Shown here: positions 53,837-61,835 of the stretch, in pieces
Position numbering within the stretch: the stretch's first letter is position 1
How the letters are laid out: every line of letters starts with the position of its first letter
Assembly: GCA_964592425.1 (NCBI GenBank)
Contig: CAZQCG010000008.1
Coordinates: 62,001 to 126,000, forward strand
Length of the DNA stretch: 64,000 bases
Source: Viridilinea sp964592425
GTDB taxonomy: Bacteria > Chloroflexota > Chloroflexia > Chloroflexales > Chloroflexaceae
Reading direction: 5' to 3'
Made by a program: the position numbers and the translations under genes
Notes under the pieces: generated by a model
Databases searched by the model: none
Told to the model about the DNA's origin: nothing
What the model saw: only the letters and a program-made list of their open reading frames with translations

Positions 53837-53845
53837 TGCTATAAT
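53837..53845 (+). promoter_or_regulatory. Extended -10 promoter of the 53871 gene
   Basis: TGC-TATAAT is an extended -10 box with consensus TATAAT. It lies 25 bases before the ATG at 53871. No clear -35 box is found. Confidence 0.6.
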
Positions 53846-53870
53846 AAGCAAAAGAGTAGCGAGGGCGCTA

Positions 53871-54296
53871 ATGTATGTTCGTTGGGTGGTCAGGCGTCAT
53901 AAAAACGCCAACATCGCCGACACCAGTTTCTATGACGCCTACCTTGTCGCGAGCTACCGTGACGAGAGTGGTGTCCCGCGCCAGCGCACGGTCTGCTACC
54001 TCGGTAACATCCGCCAGATTGGCGAAGAGTTCCCGGCTATCGAGCGCGAACTCTTCCTCTTACGCGCCGATCGCATCCTGGCCACCATCGATGAGATCAG
54101 CGATGCTGATCGTGAAGAGGCGCTCATCGCTCTGCACCAAAAAGTTCCGCCGCTCAGCCGCGACGAGGTACTCACCGCCTTTGTGGAAAATCTGCGCTGG
54201 TATCGCCGCTGGTGGGAACACAATGGTGACGGCCCCTCCGATGAGGAATTAGTAACGATTGTGAAGCTGGCACGTGGTCGTGTCGGGCCAGTCTAA
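53871..54296 (+). CDS. Hypothetical protein with RTVCYLG motif
   Basis: A 141-residue soluble protein. Residues about 19-48 read TSFYDAYLVASYRDESG and then PRQRTVCYLGNIRQI. This pattern of an aromatic strand followed by RT-x-YLG is also found at the N-terminus of IS1634-type transposases and in small proteins of Chloroflexota and cyanobacteria. No transposase catalytic domain or inverted repeats follow, so I do not call it an IS. The second half is helical and charged. It has an extended -10 promoter close to the start and a GAGG ribosome site. Function unknown. Confidence 0.6.
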   Translation: MYVRWVVRRHKNANIADTSFYDAYLVASYRDESGVPRQRTVCYLGNIRQIGEEFPAIERELFLLRADRILATIDEISDADREEALIALHQKVPPLSRDEVLTAFVENLRWYRRWWEHNGDGPSDEELVTIVKLARGRVGPV

Positions 54297-54401
54297 CATT
54301 GGTGTACCTGCCCAGAGGTGGTATCCTTTTATCTCTCCGTGTAGGTTTCCTCACTCCTCGGCAAAATGCCTGTGTAACCGCTATCTGCAGCCCGTGTTAA
54401 G

Positions 54402-55895
54402 ATGATCGTACGTATGGAGCACGGGACTATTCTGCTTGTTGATGATGACCCGCTGGTCATTAGTATCCTCGCCGATCTGCTTGAACCACTCGGCCATACC
54501 ATCCTGTGCGCGACAAACGGCCCTGCCGCGCTACAACTTGCCGCCAAGCATATCCCCGACCTTGTCCTACTCGATGTGATGATGCCCGAGATGGATGGCT
54601 TTACCGTCTGTCGTCGGCTGCGCAGCGACCCGCTTCTGGCTCATGTGCCGATCATTTTGATCACTGCCCTGGAAGACCGCACATCACGGGTACAGGGGTT
54701 TGAGGCAGGTGCCGATGAGTTTGTGACTAAGCCGGTCGATTATGTCGAGCTGTGCGCCCGCGTCTCAACCATTCTCCGCCTCAACCGCTACCGCCGCTTG
54801 CTCGAACAGGAGCAACGTCTTGCTGCTGAACATGCCCGCTTTGTCTGGGCGGTCGAACAGAGCGAAGATGGCATCCTGATCCTTGACCAGAGCGACCTGT
54901 TTCACTACCTCAACCCCAGTGCTCGCAGTCTGCTCGGCCTCTCCATCCAGCAGCCATTGCACGACCCCTTCCTGATGGTCGCCCGGCGTCGTTACAGCCT
55001 CATCCCCCCTGAGGCATGGGATCCCTGGCCGCGCAACCATGACGATCCATCCGTTGTGCGCTTCCTCGTGCATCCCGAAACCCGTAACTTCGGCGAACGC
55101 TGGCTACGGGTTGATCTGCTCCCCCCTCACCAGAGCGATAACAACCGCGTTGTGCGCCTACGTGATGTCACCGAGCAGATTACGACCCAGCGTGAGATGT
55201 GGACATTCCACGCTATGCTCGGTCATAAACTGCGCACGCCCCTGGTTGGTATTCTCGGCGGGCTGAATATCCTCAGCGGCGGTGCCACCAGTATGGATCG
55301 CGAAAGCATCGTGCGAATCACCGAGGTGGCCCTCAGCAGCGCCCGGCGCTTGCGTGCCGAAATTGAAGATATCTTGCATTATCTACGCCCCCCTGCTGAC
55401 ATCTACGGCGTGGATGGGCCAACCCTTGATGAACTTGCCCCCTTGGTCGAGCATATCGCCATCGAGTTCGGGGTTAGACATCTGAAAATCAACCAGCAGA
55501 TCGAAGGGCCGCGCCGACGTCTCTTGATCACACGCCATAGCCTCGAAATAGCGCTGCGTGAGGTGATCGAAAATTGTGTGAAGTTCCACCTTGAACGTGA
55601 TCCCCAGGTCGAGTTTAACCTGCGTGCTTCCGACGGTGACCAGGCAACGCTGATGATCGCCGATAATGGCCCTGGCCTCAGCCCCGCGCAACTTCAGCGC
55701 GCCTGGGCACCCTACTACCAGGGTGAGCGCAGCTTCACCGGCCAGATCGAAGGGATGGGCCTTGGTCTGGCCCTGGTGGCACGGGTCGTTCACGCCATCG
55801 GCGGCCACTGTGAATTGACCAATCGCAGCGACGGCGAGGGCGCGATCATTACCCTCAGCCTGCCGCTTGGTGAGCCCTTGCCGAGCGAGGAGTAA
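54402..55895 (+). CDS. Hybrid sensor: receiver, PAS-like and histidine kinase domains
   Basis: A 497-residue protein. It starts with a receiver domain (about 6-125) with Asp14-Asp16, acceptor Asp58 (LVLLDVMMPEMDG) and Lys110. A PAS-like region (about 143-260) contains AVEQSEDGILILDQS. The H box is FHAMLGHKLRTPLVGIL with His275. The ATPase domain has an N box EVIENCVKFH (Asn391), DNGPGLS (421-427) and GMGLGLALV. The residue after His275 is Lys instead of the near-universal Glu/Asp. No separate membrane segment exists, so it is cytosolic. The real start may be the second Met at 54414. No regulator gene is adjacent. Confidence 0.9.
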   Translation: MIVRMEHGTILLVDDDPLVISILADLLEPLGHTILCATNGPAALQLAAKHIPDLVLLDVMMPEMDGFTVCRRLRSDPLLAHVPIILITALEDRTSRVQGFEAGADEFVTKPVDYVELCARVSTILRLNRYRRLLEQEQRLAAEHARFVWAVEQSEDGILILDQSDLFHYLNPSARSLLGLSIQQPLHDPFLMVARRRYSLIPPEAWDPWPRNHDDPSVVRFLVHPETRNFGERWLRVDLLPPHQSDNNRVVRLRDVTEQITTQREMWTFHAMLGHKLRTPLVGILGGLNILSGGATSMDRESIVRITEVALSSARRLRAEIEDILHYLRPPADIYGVDGPTLDELAPLVEHIAIEFGVRHLKINQQIEGPRRRLLITRHSLEIALREVIENCVKFHLERDPQVEFNLRASDGDQATLMIADNGPGLSPAQLQRAWAPYYQGERSFTGQIEGMGLGLALVARVVHAIGGHCELTNRSDGEGAIITLSLPLGEPLPSEE

Positions 55896-55952
55896 GCATC
55901 CGTGAACGCCCCTGTCGGTCACCCGCCCTATGCCTGATGAGGAGCAGCGCCT

Positions 55953-56798
55953 GTGCGTATCGCCATCACCGGTGCCTATGGCCAGCTTGGGAGTGCGCTC
56001 TGCACTATACTCAGCCCTGACCATACGATCATTCCCCTCGACCGTGACCGGATCGAGTTGGAACATCCCGCAACCGTCGAGCAGATCGTCGCCTCGGCTG
56101 CCGATCTGATCATCCACCCGGCCGCCTATACTGATGTGGATGGCTGCGCCCGCGACCCGGATCTGGCCTACCGTACCAATGCCCTCGGCACTCGTTATGT
56201 CGCCCTGGCCGCCCGGCGGCTCAATGCACCCCTGGTCTATATCAGCACCAACGAGGTCTTTGCCGGTGATGCCGGGCGTCCCTACTACGAGTACGATCTA
56301 CCAGCACCGATCAACGCCTATGGCCGCTCAAAACTGGCTGGCGAGCTGATCGTGCGCGAGTTGCTTGAGCGCTGCTATATCGTGCGGATCGCCTGGCTCT
56401 TTGGTGGCGAACGCAACTTTGTGCGCACCGTTTTACGCCTGGCAGCCAACCCGCCACCCACCGGGCTGCGTATGGTCGATGACGAGGTCAGCAACCCTAC
56501 CTATGCCCCCGACCTGGCCGAAGCAATCACGCGCTTGATCGGCAGTGAGCACTACGGCACCTACCATCTAGTCAACAGCGGTAGCACCTCGCGCTATAGC
56601 TTCGCCCGCACCATCCTTGACCAGGCTGGCTATGCCGATCTACCCCTGATGGCGATCAAACTGGCCGATTTTCAGCGTGCCAGTACGCCACCACCCGCTA
56701 CACCTCTGGCCAATCTAGCTGGTGCCGCAATCGGGATCAGCCTGCGCCCCTGGCAAGCAGCCCTGGATGCGTATCTGCAACAGCTGCAGCACCCATGA
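55953..56798 (+). CDS. rmlD: dTDP-4-dehydrorhamnose reductase
   Basis: A 281-residue RmlD-type short-chain reductase that starts at a GTG with AGGAG eight bases upstream. The NADPH loop is ITGAYGQLGSAL, then HPAAYTDVDGCARDP and YISTNEVFAG. The active-site Tyr-x-x-x-Lys reads YGRSK, and the family's late motif VSNPTYAPDLAEAI is present. It makes dTDP-L-rhamnose. The other rml genes are not in the window. Its stop overlaps the next gene's ATG by four bases. Confidence 0.93.
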   Translation: MRIAITGAYGQLGSALCTILSPDHTIIPLDRDRIELEHPATVEQIVASAADLIIHPAAYTDVDGCARDPDLAYRTNALGTRYVALAARRLNAPLVYISTNEVFAGDAGRPYYEYDLPAPINAYGRSKLAGELIVRELLERCYIVRIAWLFGGERNFVRTVLRLAANPPPTGLRMVDDEVSNPTYAPDLAEAITRLIGSEHYGTYHLVNSGSTSRYSFARTILDQAGYADLPLMAIKLADFQRASTPPPATPLANLAGAAIGISLRPWQAALDAYLQQLQHP

Positions 56799-57772
56799 TC
56801 GATCTGCTCATTCCGAACTACAACGGTGCAACCCTGCTGCCGACCTGTCTTGATGCGCTGCGCGCCCAGACTCGCCGCGACTTCAGTATTACAGTGATCG
56901 ATGACGGCAGCCGCGACAGTTCACTGCATCTGCTGGCTAGCACCTATCCTGAGGTGCGCATGCTGGCCTTGCCAATCAACCGTGGCCTGGCCACCGCCGT
57001 CAATGCAGGTATCGCGGCCACTCACGCCCCGTTTGTGGTGCTGCTGAACAACGACACCGCCGCCGAACCAGGCTGGTTGGCCGAACTGGTGGGGGCGCTT
57101 GAACGCTGGCCAGCCTATGCCTTCGCCGCCAGCAAACTGCGCCTCTTTGATCACCGCAACCAGCTGCACTCGGCGGGCGATTTTTATCGCCCCGACGGCG
57201 AGCCGGGCAGCCGGGGCGTCTGGCAGCATGACCACGGCCAGTACGATAGTGTGAGCGAGGTCTTTGGCCCGTGTGCCGGCGCCGCCGCCTACCGCCGCAG
57301 CGCTATTGAGATGCTGGCCGAGCATGGGCGGGTCTTTGACGAAGATCTGGTCATGTACTGCGAAGATGTTGATCTCAACCTGCGCGCCCGTCGCCGAGGG
57401 CTCCGCACGATCTTCGTCCCTACGGCTGTGGTCTATCACCGCCTGAGCGCCACCGGCGGAGGCAACCTGGCCAGTTACTACTGCGGACGCAACTTCGCCC
57501 TGGTCTGGCTGAAGAACATGCCCCCCTCCCTGGCCCGGCGCTACTGGCCGCAGTTGCTACGCTCACAGCTTGGCTTCAGCCTGCACAGCTTAGGCCACAT
57601 GCGTGAAGCAGCAGCCCGATCACGCCTACGCGGCCAATTTGCCGCCCTGCGCGCCCTGCCACGCTTCCTGGCCAAACGCCGCGTCGCCCACCCATTGACG
57701 ATCAGTGCAGCCGAATTTGAGCAGTCGTTTGGGTTGGGGCTACCTGCCGAGCAGCTTGTGATAAAATCGTGA
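56795..57772 (+). CDS. GT2 glycosyltransferase (rhamnosyltransferase-like)
   Basis: A 325-residue GT-A enzyme. It has VIDDGSRDSSLHLL, NRGLATAVNAGI, LLNNDTAAEPGWLAELV (DxD-like), FGPCAGAAAYRRSAIEML, and DEDLVMYCEDVDLNLRARRRGLRT (acceptor-side ED motif). This is the pattern of WbbL-like rhamnosyl and related transferases. It is translationally coupled to rmlD, so L-rhamnose is the most likely donor sugar; that is inference. No membrane segment is visible. Confidence 0.9.
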   Translation: MIDLLIPNYNGATLLPTCLDALRAQTRRDFSITVIDDGSRDSSLHLLASTYPEVRMLALPINRGLATAVNAGIAATHAPFVVLLNNDTAAEPGWLAELVGALERWPAYAFAASKLRLFDHRNQLHSAGDFYRPDGEPGSRGVWQHDHGQYDSVSEVFGPCAGAAAYRRSAIEMLAEHGRVFDEDLVMYCEDVDLNLRARRRGLRTIFVPTAVVYHRLSATGGGNLASYYCGRNFALVWLKNMPPSLARRYWPQLLRSQLGFSLHSLGHMREAAARSRLRGQFAALRALPRFLAKRRVAHPLTISAAEFEQSFGLGLPAEQLVIKS

Positions 57773-57801
57773 GCATGTTCTGTTTTTGAACACATTGAAC
57801 T

Positions 57802-58557
57802 ATGTCGATTCATCTTTCGATCGTTATCCCCGCCTATAACGAAGCGAAGCGGCTACCGCAAACCCTCGCCAGGATCAGCGCCTTTCTGGCCCAACAGCCC
57901 TACCAGGCTGAGATCCTGGTGGTTGACGATGGCAGCAGTGACGGCACCGCGACCCTGGCGGAGGCCGTCGCAGGGGTACGCGTGCTACGCATGGCCCACC
58001 GTGGCAAAGGCTTTGCTGTCCGCGCCGGAGCTCTGGCTGCTTGCGGTGATCTGCTGCTGCTCTGCGATGCCGACCTGGCCGTGCCGATTAACGAATGGCC
58101 TAAGCTCGAAGCTCCCCTGCGCAACGGCTACGACCTGGCAATTGGCTCACGTGAGGGGCTTGGTGCAACCCGTGAAGGCGAGCCATGGTACCGCCACTTG
58201 ATGGGGCGCGTCTTCAATGGGATCATCCACCTCCTTGCCCTACGCGGGATTAACGATACGCAGTGCGGCTTCAAAGCGATGCCGGGCCAGGTCGCCCGGC
58301 ACCTTTTCCGCCATATGCGCATCTACAGCGATGATGCCCCGCTCCTGCAAGGCGCTGCGGTCACTGCCTACGATGTCGAGCTACTCTTCCTGGCACGCAA
58401 AGCTGGCTATCGTATTGTCGAGGTGCCCGTACACTGGATCTACGGCACCGAGACGAAGGTCAACCCGGTGCGTGACTCACTGCGCAACCTCAGCGATGTG
58501 CTTGCCGTGCGGCTGAATGATCTGCGTGGGCGTTACGTCAAGGTGAGGCGTGAGTAG
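57802..58557 (+). CDS. GT2 polyprenyl-phosphate glycosyltransferase (DPM/Alg5-like)
   Basis: A 251-residue enzyme. It has SIVIPAYNEAKRLPQTL, EILVVDDGSSDGTATL, LCDADLAVP and QCGFKAMPG, features of dolichyl-phosphate glucosyl/mannosyl transferases. It would make a polyprenyl-phosphate sugar for use outside the membrane by GT-C enzymes, such as the protein at 19566. It has no C-terminal membrane anchor. A small palindrome TGTTC-N7-GAACA (57776-57792) lies just before the start. Its 3' end is six bases from the convergent gene at 58564. Confidence 0.9.
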   Translation: MSIHLSIVIPAYNEAKRLPQTLARISAFLAQQPYQAEILVVDDGSSDGTATLAEAVAGVRVLRMAHRGKGFAVRAGALAACGDLLLLCDADLAVPINEWPKLEAPLRNGYDLAIGSREGLGATREGEPWYRHLMGRVFNGIIHLLALRGINDTQCGFKAMPGQVARHLFRHMRIYSDDAPLLQGAAVTAYDVELLFLARKAGYRIVEVPVHWIYGTETKVNPVRDSLRNLSDVLAVRLNDLRGRYVKVRRE

Positions 58558-58563
58558 CAGTGT

Positions 58564-59013
58564 CTATTTACGACGTTTGCGCTGACTACGCGTCGGTTTG
58601 GGCTCAAGGGTAGCAATACGCTCACGCACCTGAGCGGCCAGGCGATCAAGCTCGCGGTTGACCACGTACTGCCACTCTTCCGCCTCGCGATCTTCCAGGG
58701 CTCCGCCACCATACTTCAACTCCATGGCCAGATTCCAGCCCCTGCGCTCGGCAAAATGCTCAAGCTCGGCGCAACGGCTGGGGGGCCAGCGCCGCTTGAT
58801 AAAGGCGCGAAAGGCGTACTCCATACGCCGCGAGCTGTCCGGATTGAGTGAGGGCAAGGTAAAGAAGGGCTCGTTATCGCGCGGATCGGGCTCGGCGACC
58901 TTGGTGTAATAGATCGCCTGGTGGGGAATCGAGTAGCGCCACTCACCGTCACCCTCGAAGTTGGCAGGGTTGTTGGCAATCGCGCCGGTAAGCATGCGAT
59001 CAGTGATGATCAT
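58564..59013 (-). CDS. Hypothetical protein, basic C-terminus
   Basis: A 149-residue protein starting MIITDRMLTGAIANNPANF, with GGGAAG upstream. It has a Trp/Tyr-rich middle (YSIPHQAIYYTKV), an RR-rich region and ends PTRSQRKRRK. A longer reading to 59139 adds a Cys/His/Arg leader that overlaps the regulator region and is unlikely. No domain recognised. It is divergent from the MntR-like gene across 188 bases. Confidence 0.6.
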   Translation of the reverse strand: MIITDRMLTGAIANNPANFEGDGEWRYSIPHQAIYYTKVAEPDPRDNEPFFTLPSLNPDSSRRMEYAFRAFIKRRWPPSRCAELEHFAERRGWNLAMELKYGGGALEDREAEEWQYVVNRELDRLAAQVRERIATLEPKPTRSQRKRRK

Positions 59014-59123
59014 GACAATCTTCCCGCAAGCCTGGCGTGGTGGTAGCAGTGGATGACGACGCCCAGCCAGGCTGCGCCGCCTTGCCACGAAAGATACCAT
59101 GCCAGGCCCACCTACGCAATGAT

Positions 59124-59155
59124 GGTTGCACCAACCCATTAGGGTATGGTACAGT
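59124..59155 (+). promoter_or_regulatory. Candidate promoter and palindrome of the MntR-like gene
   Basis: TTGCAC (59126-59131) and TACAGT (59150-59155) are 18 bases apart. GGTTG-CAC-CAACC (59124-59136) overlaps the -35 box and could be an operator. Confidence 0.4.
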
Positions 59156-59201
59156 GCTGCCGAACGACCGCCGACGAGGCTACGGCAGAAGGAGCTGGCC
59201 T

Positions 59202-59885
59202 ATGCACACTCCAGAGGATCAGGATCGCATCACGCCGGCGATCGAGGACTACCTTAAGGCGATCTATACCCTCCAGCAACAGCAGGGCCTTGTGACCACC
59301 TCACTGCTTGGTGAGCAGCGTGGCTCGAAGCCCGGCTCCGTTACCGGCATGGTCAAAAAGCTTGCCGAGATGGATCTCGTGCGTCACACACCCTACCAGG
59401 GCGTCCAGCTGACAGCTGCCGGTGAACGTATTGCGCTGGAGGTAATCCGCCACCACCGCCTACTCGAACTCTACCTTGTCGAGGCGCTTGGCTATAGCTG
59501 GGACGAGGTTCACGAAGAGGCGGAGAAGCTCGAGCATCACATCAGCGAAAAGCTAGAAGCGCGGATCGCTGCCCGCCTGGGCCATCCCACGCTTGACCCG
59601 CACGGCGACCCGATCCCGACGATTGAGGGCGAAGTGCCGCTTGTTCTGCATATCCGCCTCTCCGACCTGGAGGTAGGTGACCATGCCCGCGTGGTGCGTA
59701 TGCGTGACCAGAGCGCCGACCGGCTGCGCTACCTGGCCGACCTCGGACTTGTGCCGGGCGCAGCGTTCGAGATCACGGCCAGTGCACCCTTCGAAGGCCC
59801 GATCTCATTGTGCATTGGCAACAAGGTCTATGCACTTGACCGGCGTATGGCACGCTCCATTGAGGTGGAGCGGGTCGAACAGTGA
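59202..59885 (+). CDS. DtxR/MntR-family metal-dependent regulator
   Basis: A 227-residue repressor. The start at 59202 has AAGGAG seven bases upstream. Helix-turn-helix (about 30-62, SLLGEQRGSKPGSVTGMVKKL), dimerisation helices with RHHRLLELYL, and a C-terminal FeoA-like SH3 domain (about 150-227). The metal site has Asp16, His85, Glu108, Glu111 and His112. Asp16 and Glu108 stand where iron-type DtxR has Met and Cys, as in MntR, so Mn2+ is the better guess. Lys19 replaces the second MntR Glu. No metal transporter gene is next to it. Confidence 0.88.
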   Translation: MHTPEDQDRITPAIEDYLKAIYTLQQQQGLVTTSLLGEQRGSKPGSVTGMVKKLAEMDLVRHTPYQGVQLTAAGERIALEVIRHHRLLELYLVEALGYSWDEVHEEAEKLEHHISEKLEARIAARLGHPTLDPHGDPIPTIEGEVPLVLHIRLSDLEVGDHARVVRMRDQSADRLRYLADLGLVPGAAFEITASAPFEGPISLCIGNKVYALDRRMARSIEVERVEQ

Positions 59886-59895
59886 CGGCCGGGAT

Positions 59896-61659
59896 TTATG
59901 GTTGCGGCACCCCAAGCCAGGCGGTATACGCCTGCAACTGCGCTGTACTACGCTGCGCCAGCGGTATCAATTCTAGCCGATCACGCGGGGCCTCGACCAG
60001 GGTGACGGGCACCTCGATCAGCGCATCACCACGGAAGAGGGTCAAGCGAACCGTCTGGCCAGGCTCACACTCTGCCAGGTACGCCTGGAGTCGCTCCTCG
60101 TCTACCCGCCAGCCATTGAAAGCCAGCAACTCATCATCGGCATAGACCCCGAAGCGGTAGGCTGGCCCATCAGCACGGACGGTACTGACGAGGATGCGTT
60201 CGCCCTGCCGCCTGAAGTTGAGGCCGAGCCAGGCACGAGGCCCCTGGCGCAACCAGCGTAACTCAAGCCCTACCACGGCCAGAGCTGCTGCATAATCCAA
60301 CTCGGTTGTACCGAAGACATAGTCAGCGAAAAAGCCACTAAACGTGCCTGCAGCCACGGCAGCGACATCCTCGGCAGTTGCCTCGACTGCGCCAACTTCA
60401 GGCAGACCAGGCCCATTGAGGGGGTAAGCAAAGTAGAGTTGGCGCAGCAGATCATCAAGCGAAGCCTCACCGCCACTCTGGACCCGGATCGCCATATCAA
60501 GGAGCATGCAGACCAGGCTGCCCTTGAGGTAGTAAGAGACACTCGAGTTAGCGCTGTTCTCGTCGGGCCGGTAGAGCTTGATCCAGGCGTCAAAGCTGCT
60601 CTGGGCCAGGCTCTGGATCAGCCGGCCAGGCTGCTGTTGGAGATTGACGATTTTTGCTGCCAACAGTTCGAGGTAGCGTGCAGGCGTGATCAAGCCAGCC
60701 CGTACCAACAAGAGTTCGTCGTAATAGCTTGTGGCACCCTCAACCAGCCAGAGCAAGCGTGTATAGTTCTCGCGTTGATAGTCGAAAGGGCCAAGCACCT
60801 GCGGGCGTAGGCGTTTCCCATTCCAGGCATGGAAAAGCTCGTGGCTCGTAAGGGCTAAGTAACGCTCATAACTACGCTCAGGCCGAAAACTCCAGCGGTT
60901 GACCTGATTGGTCACACTGCTGCGATGTTCGAGGCCGCCGCCGCGTGCGTCAACCAGGTGCAGGATGAGGGTATAGCGACTGTAGGGCAAGCCACCGAAG
61001 AACTTGCGTTGCACCTCAACGATGCGCCGGGTATCCTTGATTAGACGAGCCTCATCTTCATTGCCATGGCCCCAGATCGCCATTTCATGGAGCACACCAG
61101 CCACATGAAAGGCCAGCAGGCGGTGCGTACCACACTCGACGGGGCTATCGACCAGGTCGTCATAGTCGGTGGCGATGAAGAGGTGATGTTCAGGACGCGG
61201 TTCAGGCATCTGTACATCGCCATAGAGCGGATTGAGCCCGGTGCTCACCCGCCAGCCTGCGGGCGTCTCGACGGCCAAACGCAAGGGCTCGTTCGTACGA
61301 CCATCCACATACATAAAAACGCAGGCCCCATTAAAATAGCCATGGCTTGCATCAAGGTGGCTGGTACGCACCGTCAACTCATTGGCATAGACCTGATAAC
61401 TGGCGACGATCCGCAGAGCCCCACCGGTTCGGACACGCCAGGTCGCCTTCGCCAGCTTTGCCCATGTCAGGGGCAAGCCATTGTCGGCGCTGGCAGTGAA
61501 GTTTTGCACATGGCGGGCATACTCACGGATCATGTACGATCCAGGTGTCCACGAAGGCAAAATCAGGTCGATATAGTCGCTGTGTAGCCCATCCACCTCG
61601 ATAGTGACATGAAAGAGATGACTATGGGGCACAGGCATTGCGATCGTATAAGAGATCAC
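59896..61659 (-). CDS. M61 family metallopeptidase with PDZ domain
   Basis: A 587-residue peptidase. Residues about 1-160 are the N-terminal beta domain. The zinc motif is HELFH (273-277, SHELFHAWNGKRL) with the exopeptidase-like GGLEH at 241-245 and a downstream Glu in WLVEGATSYYDE. A PDZ domain fills the C-terminus (about 485-575, VDEERLQAYL). The family is related to glycyl aminopeptidase. No signal peptide is seen, so it is probably cytoplasmic. No strong ribosome site precedes the ATG. Confidence 0.95.
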   Translation of the reverse strand: MISYTIAMPVPHSHLFHVTIEVDGLHSDYIDLILPSWTPGSYMIREYARHVQNFTASADNGLPLTWAKLAKATWRVRTGGALRIVASYQVYANELTVRTSHLDASHGYFNGACVFMYVDGRTNEPLRLAVETPAGWRVSTGLNPLYGDVQMPEPRPEHHLFIATDYDDLVDSPVECGTHRLLAFHVAGVLHEMAIWGHGNEDEARLIKDTRRIVEVQRKFFGGLPYSRYTLILHLVDARGGGLEHRSSVTNQVNRWSFRPERSYERYLALTSHELFHAWNGKRLRPQVLGPFDYQRENYTRLLWLVEGATSYYDELLLVRAGLITPARYLELLAAKIVNLQQQPGRLIQSLAQSSFDAWIKLYRPDENSANSSVSYYLKGSLVCMLLDMAIRVQSGGEASLDDLLRQLYFAYPLNGPGLPEVGAVEATAEDVAAVAAGTFSGFFADYVFGTTELDYAAALAVVGLELRWLRQGPRAWLGLNFRRQGERILVSTVRADGPAYRFGVYADDELLAFNGWRVDEERLQAYLAECEPGQTVRLTLFRGDALIEVPVTLVEAPRDRLELIPLAQRSTAQLQAYTAWLGVPQP

Positions 61660-61750
61660 AGGGCGCTACTTTCTACACGGCTTCGAGTGCAGCCATAACC
61701 CCTTATATAGACTGTAAAAAGGGTTTCTTGTGTTTTGCCAACCCTGGGCA

Positions 61751-61802
61751 TTGGCTTTGACAGGCTCAGCCAACGTCTGCTGGCTAAGCCTGTCGAAGCC
61801 AA
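61751..61802. repeat. REP-like palindrome with 22-bp arms
   Basis: Two 22-base arms (61751-61772 and 61781-61802) are complementary except at two positions, with an 8-base loop. The core TTCGACAGGCT-AGCC is like repeat palindromes seen in many bacteria. It lies just downstream of the M19 gene and may also end or protect its mRNA. Confidence 0.75.
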
Positions 61803-61835
61803 CCCAAACACAGAAGAGCTTCCTTTACCGACGGC

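Larger units (their letters stand above)
53294..53870. promoter_or_regulatory. 577-bp AT-rich regulatory region between bchF and the 53871 gene
   Basis: No gene is seen here. It holds: TGTAGT-N11-ACTACA (53441-53463); TGCAAA repeats at 53488, 53546 and 53557, and TGCAAT at 53537; the perfect palindrome ATTTGCAAAT (53543-53552); TATGA-TATG-TCATA (53585-53598); AATCG-N8-CGATT (53604-53621). It is clearly richer in A and T than the flanks from about 53470 on. Confidence 0.55.
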
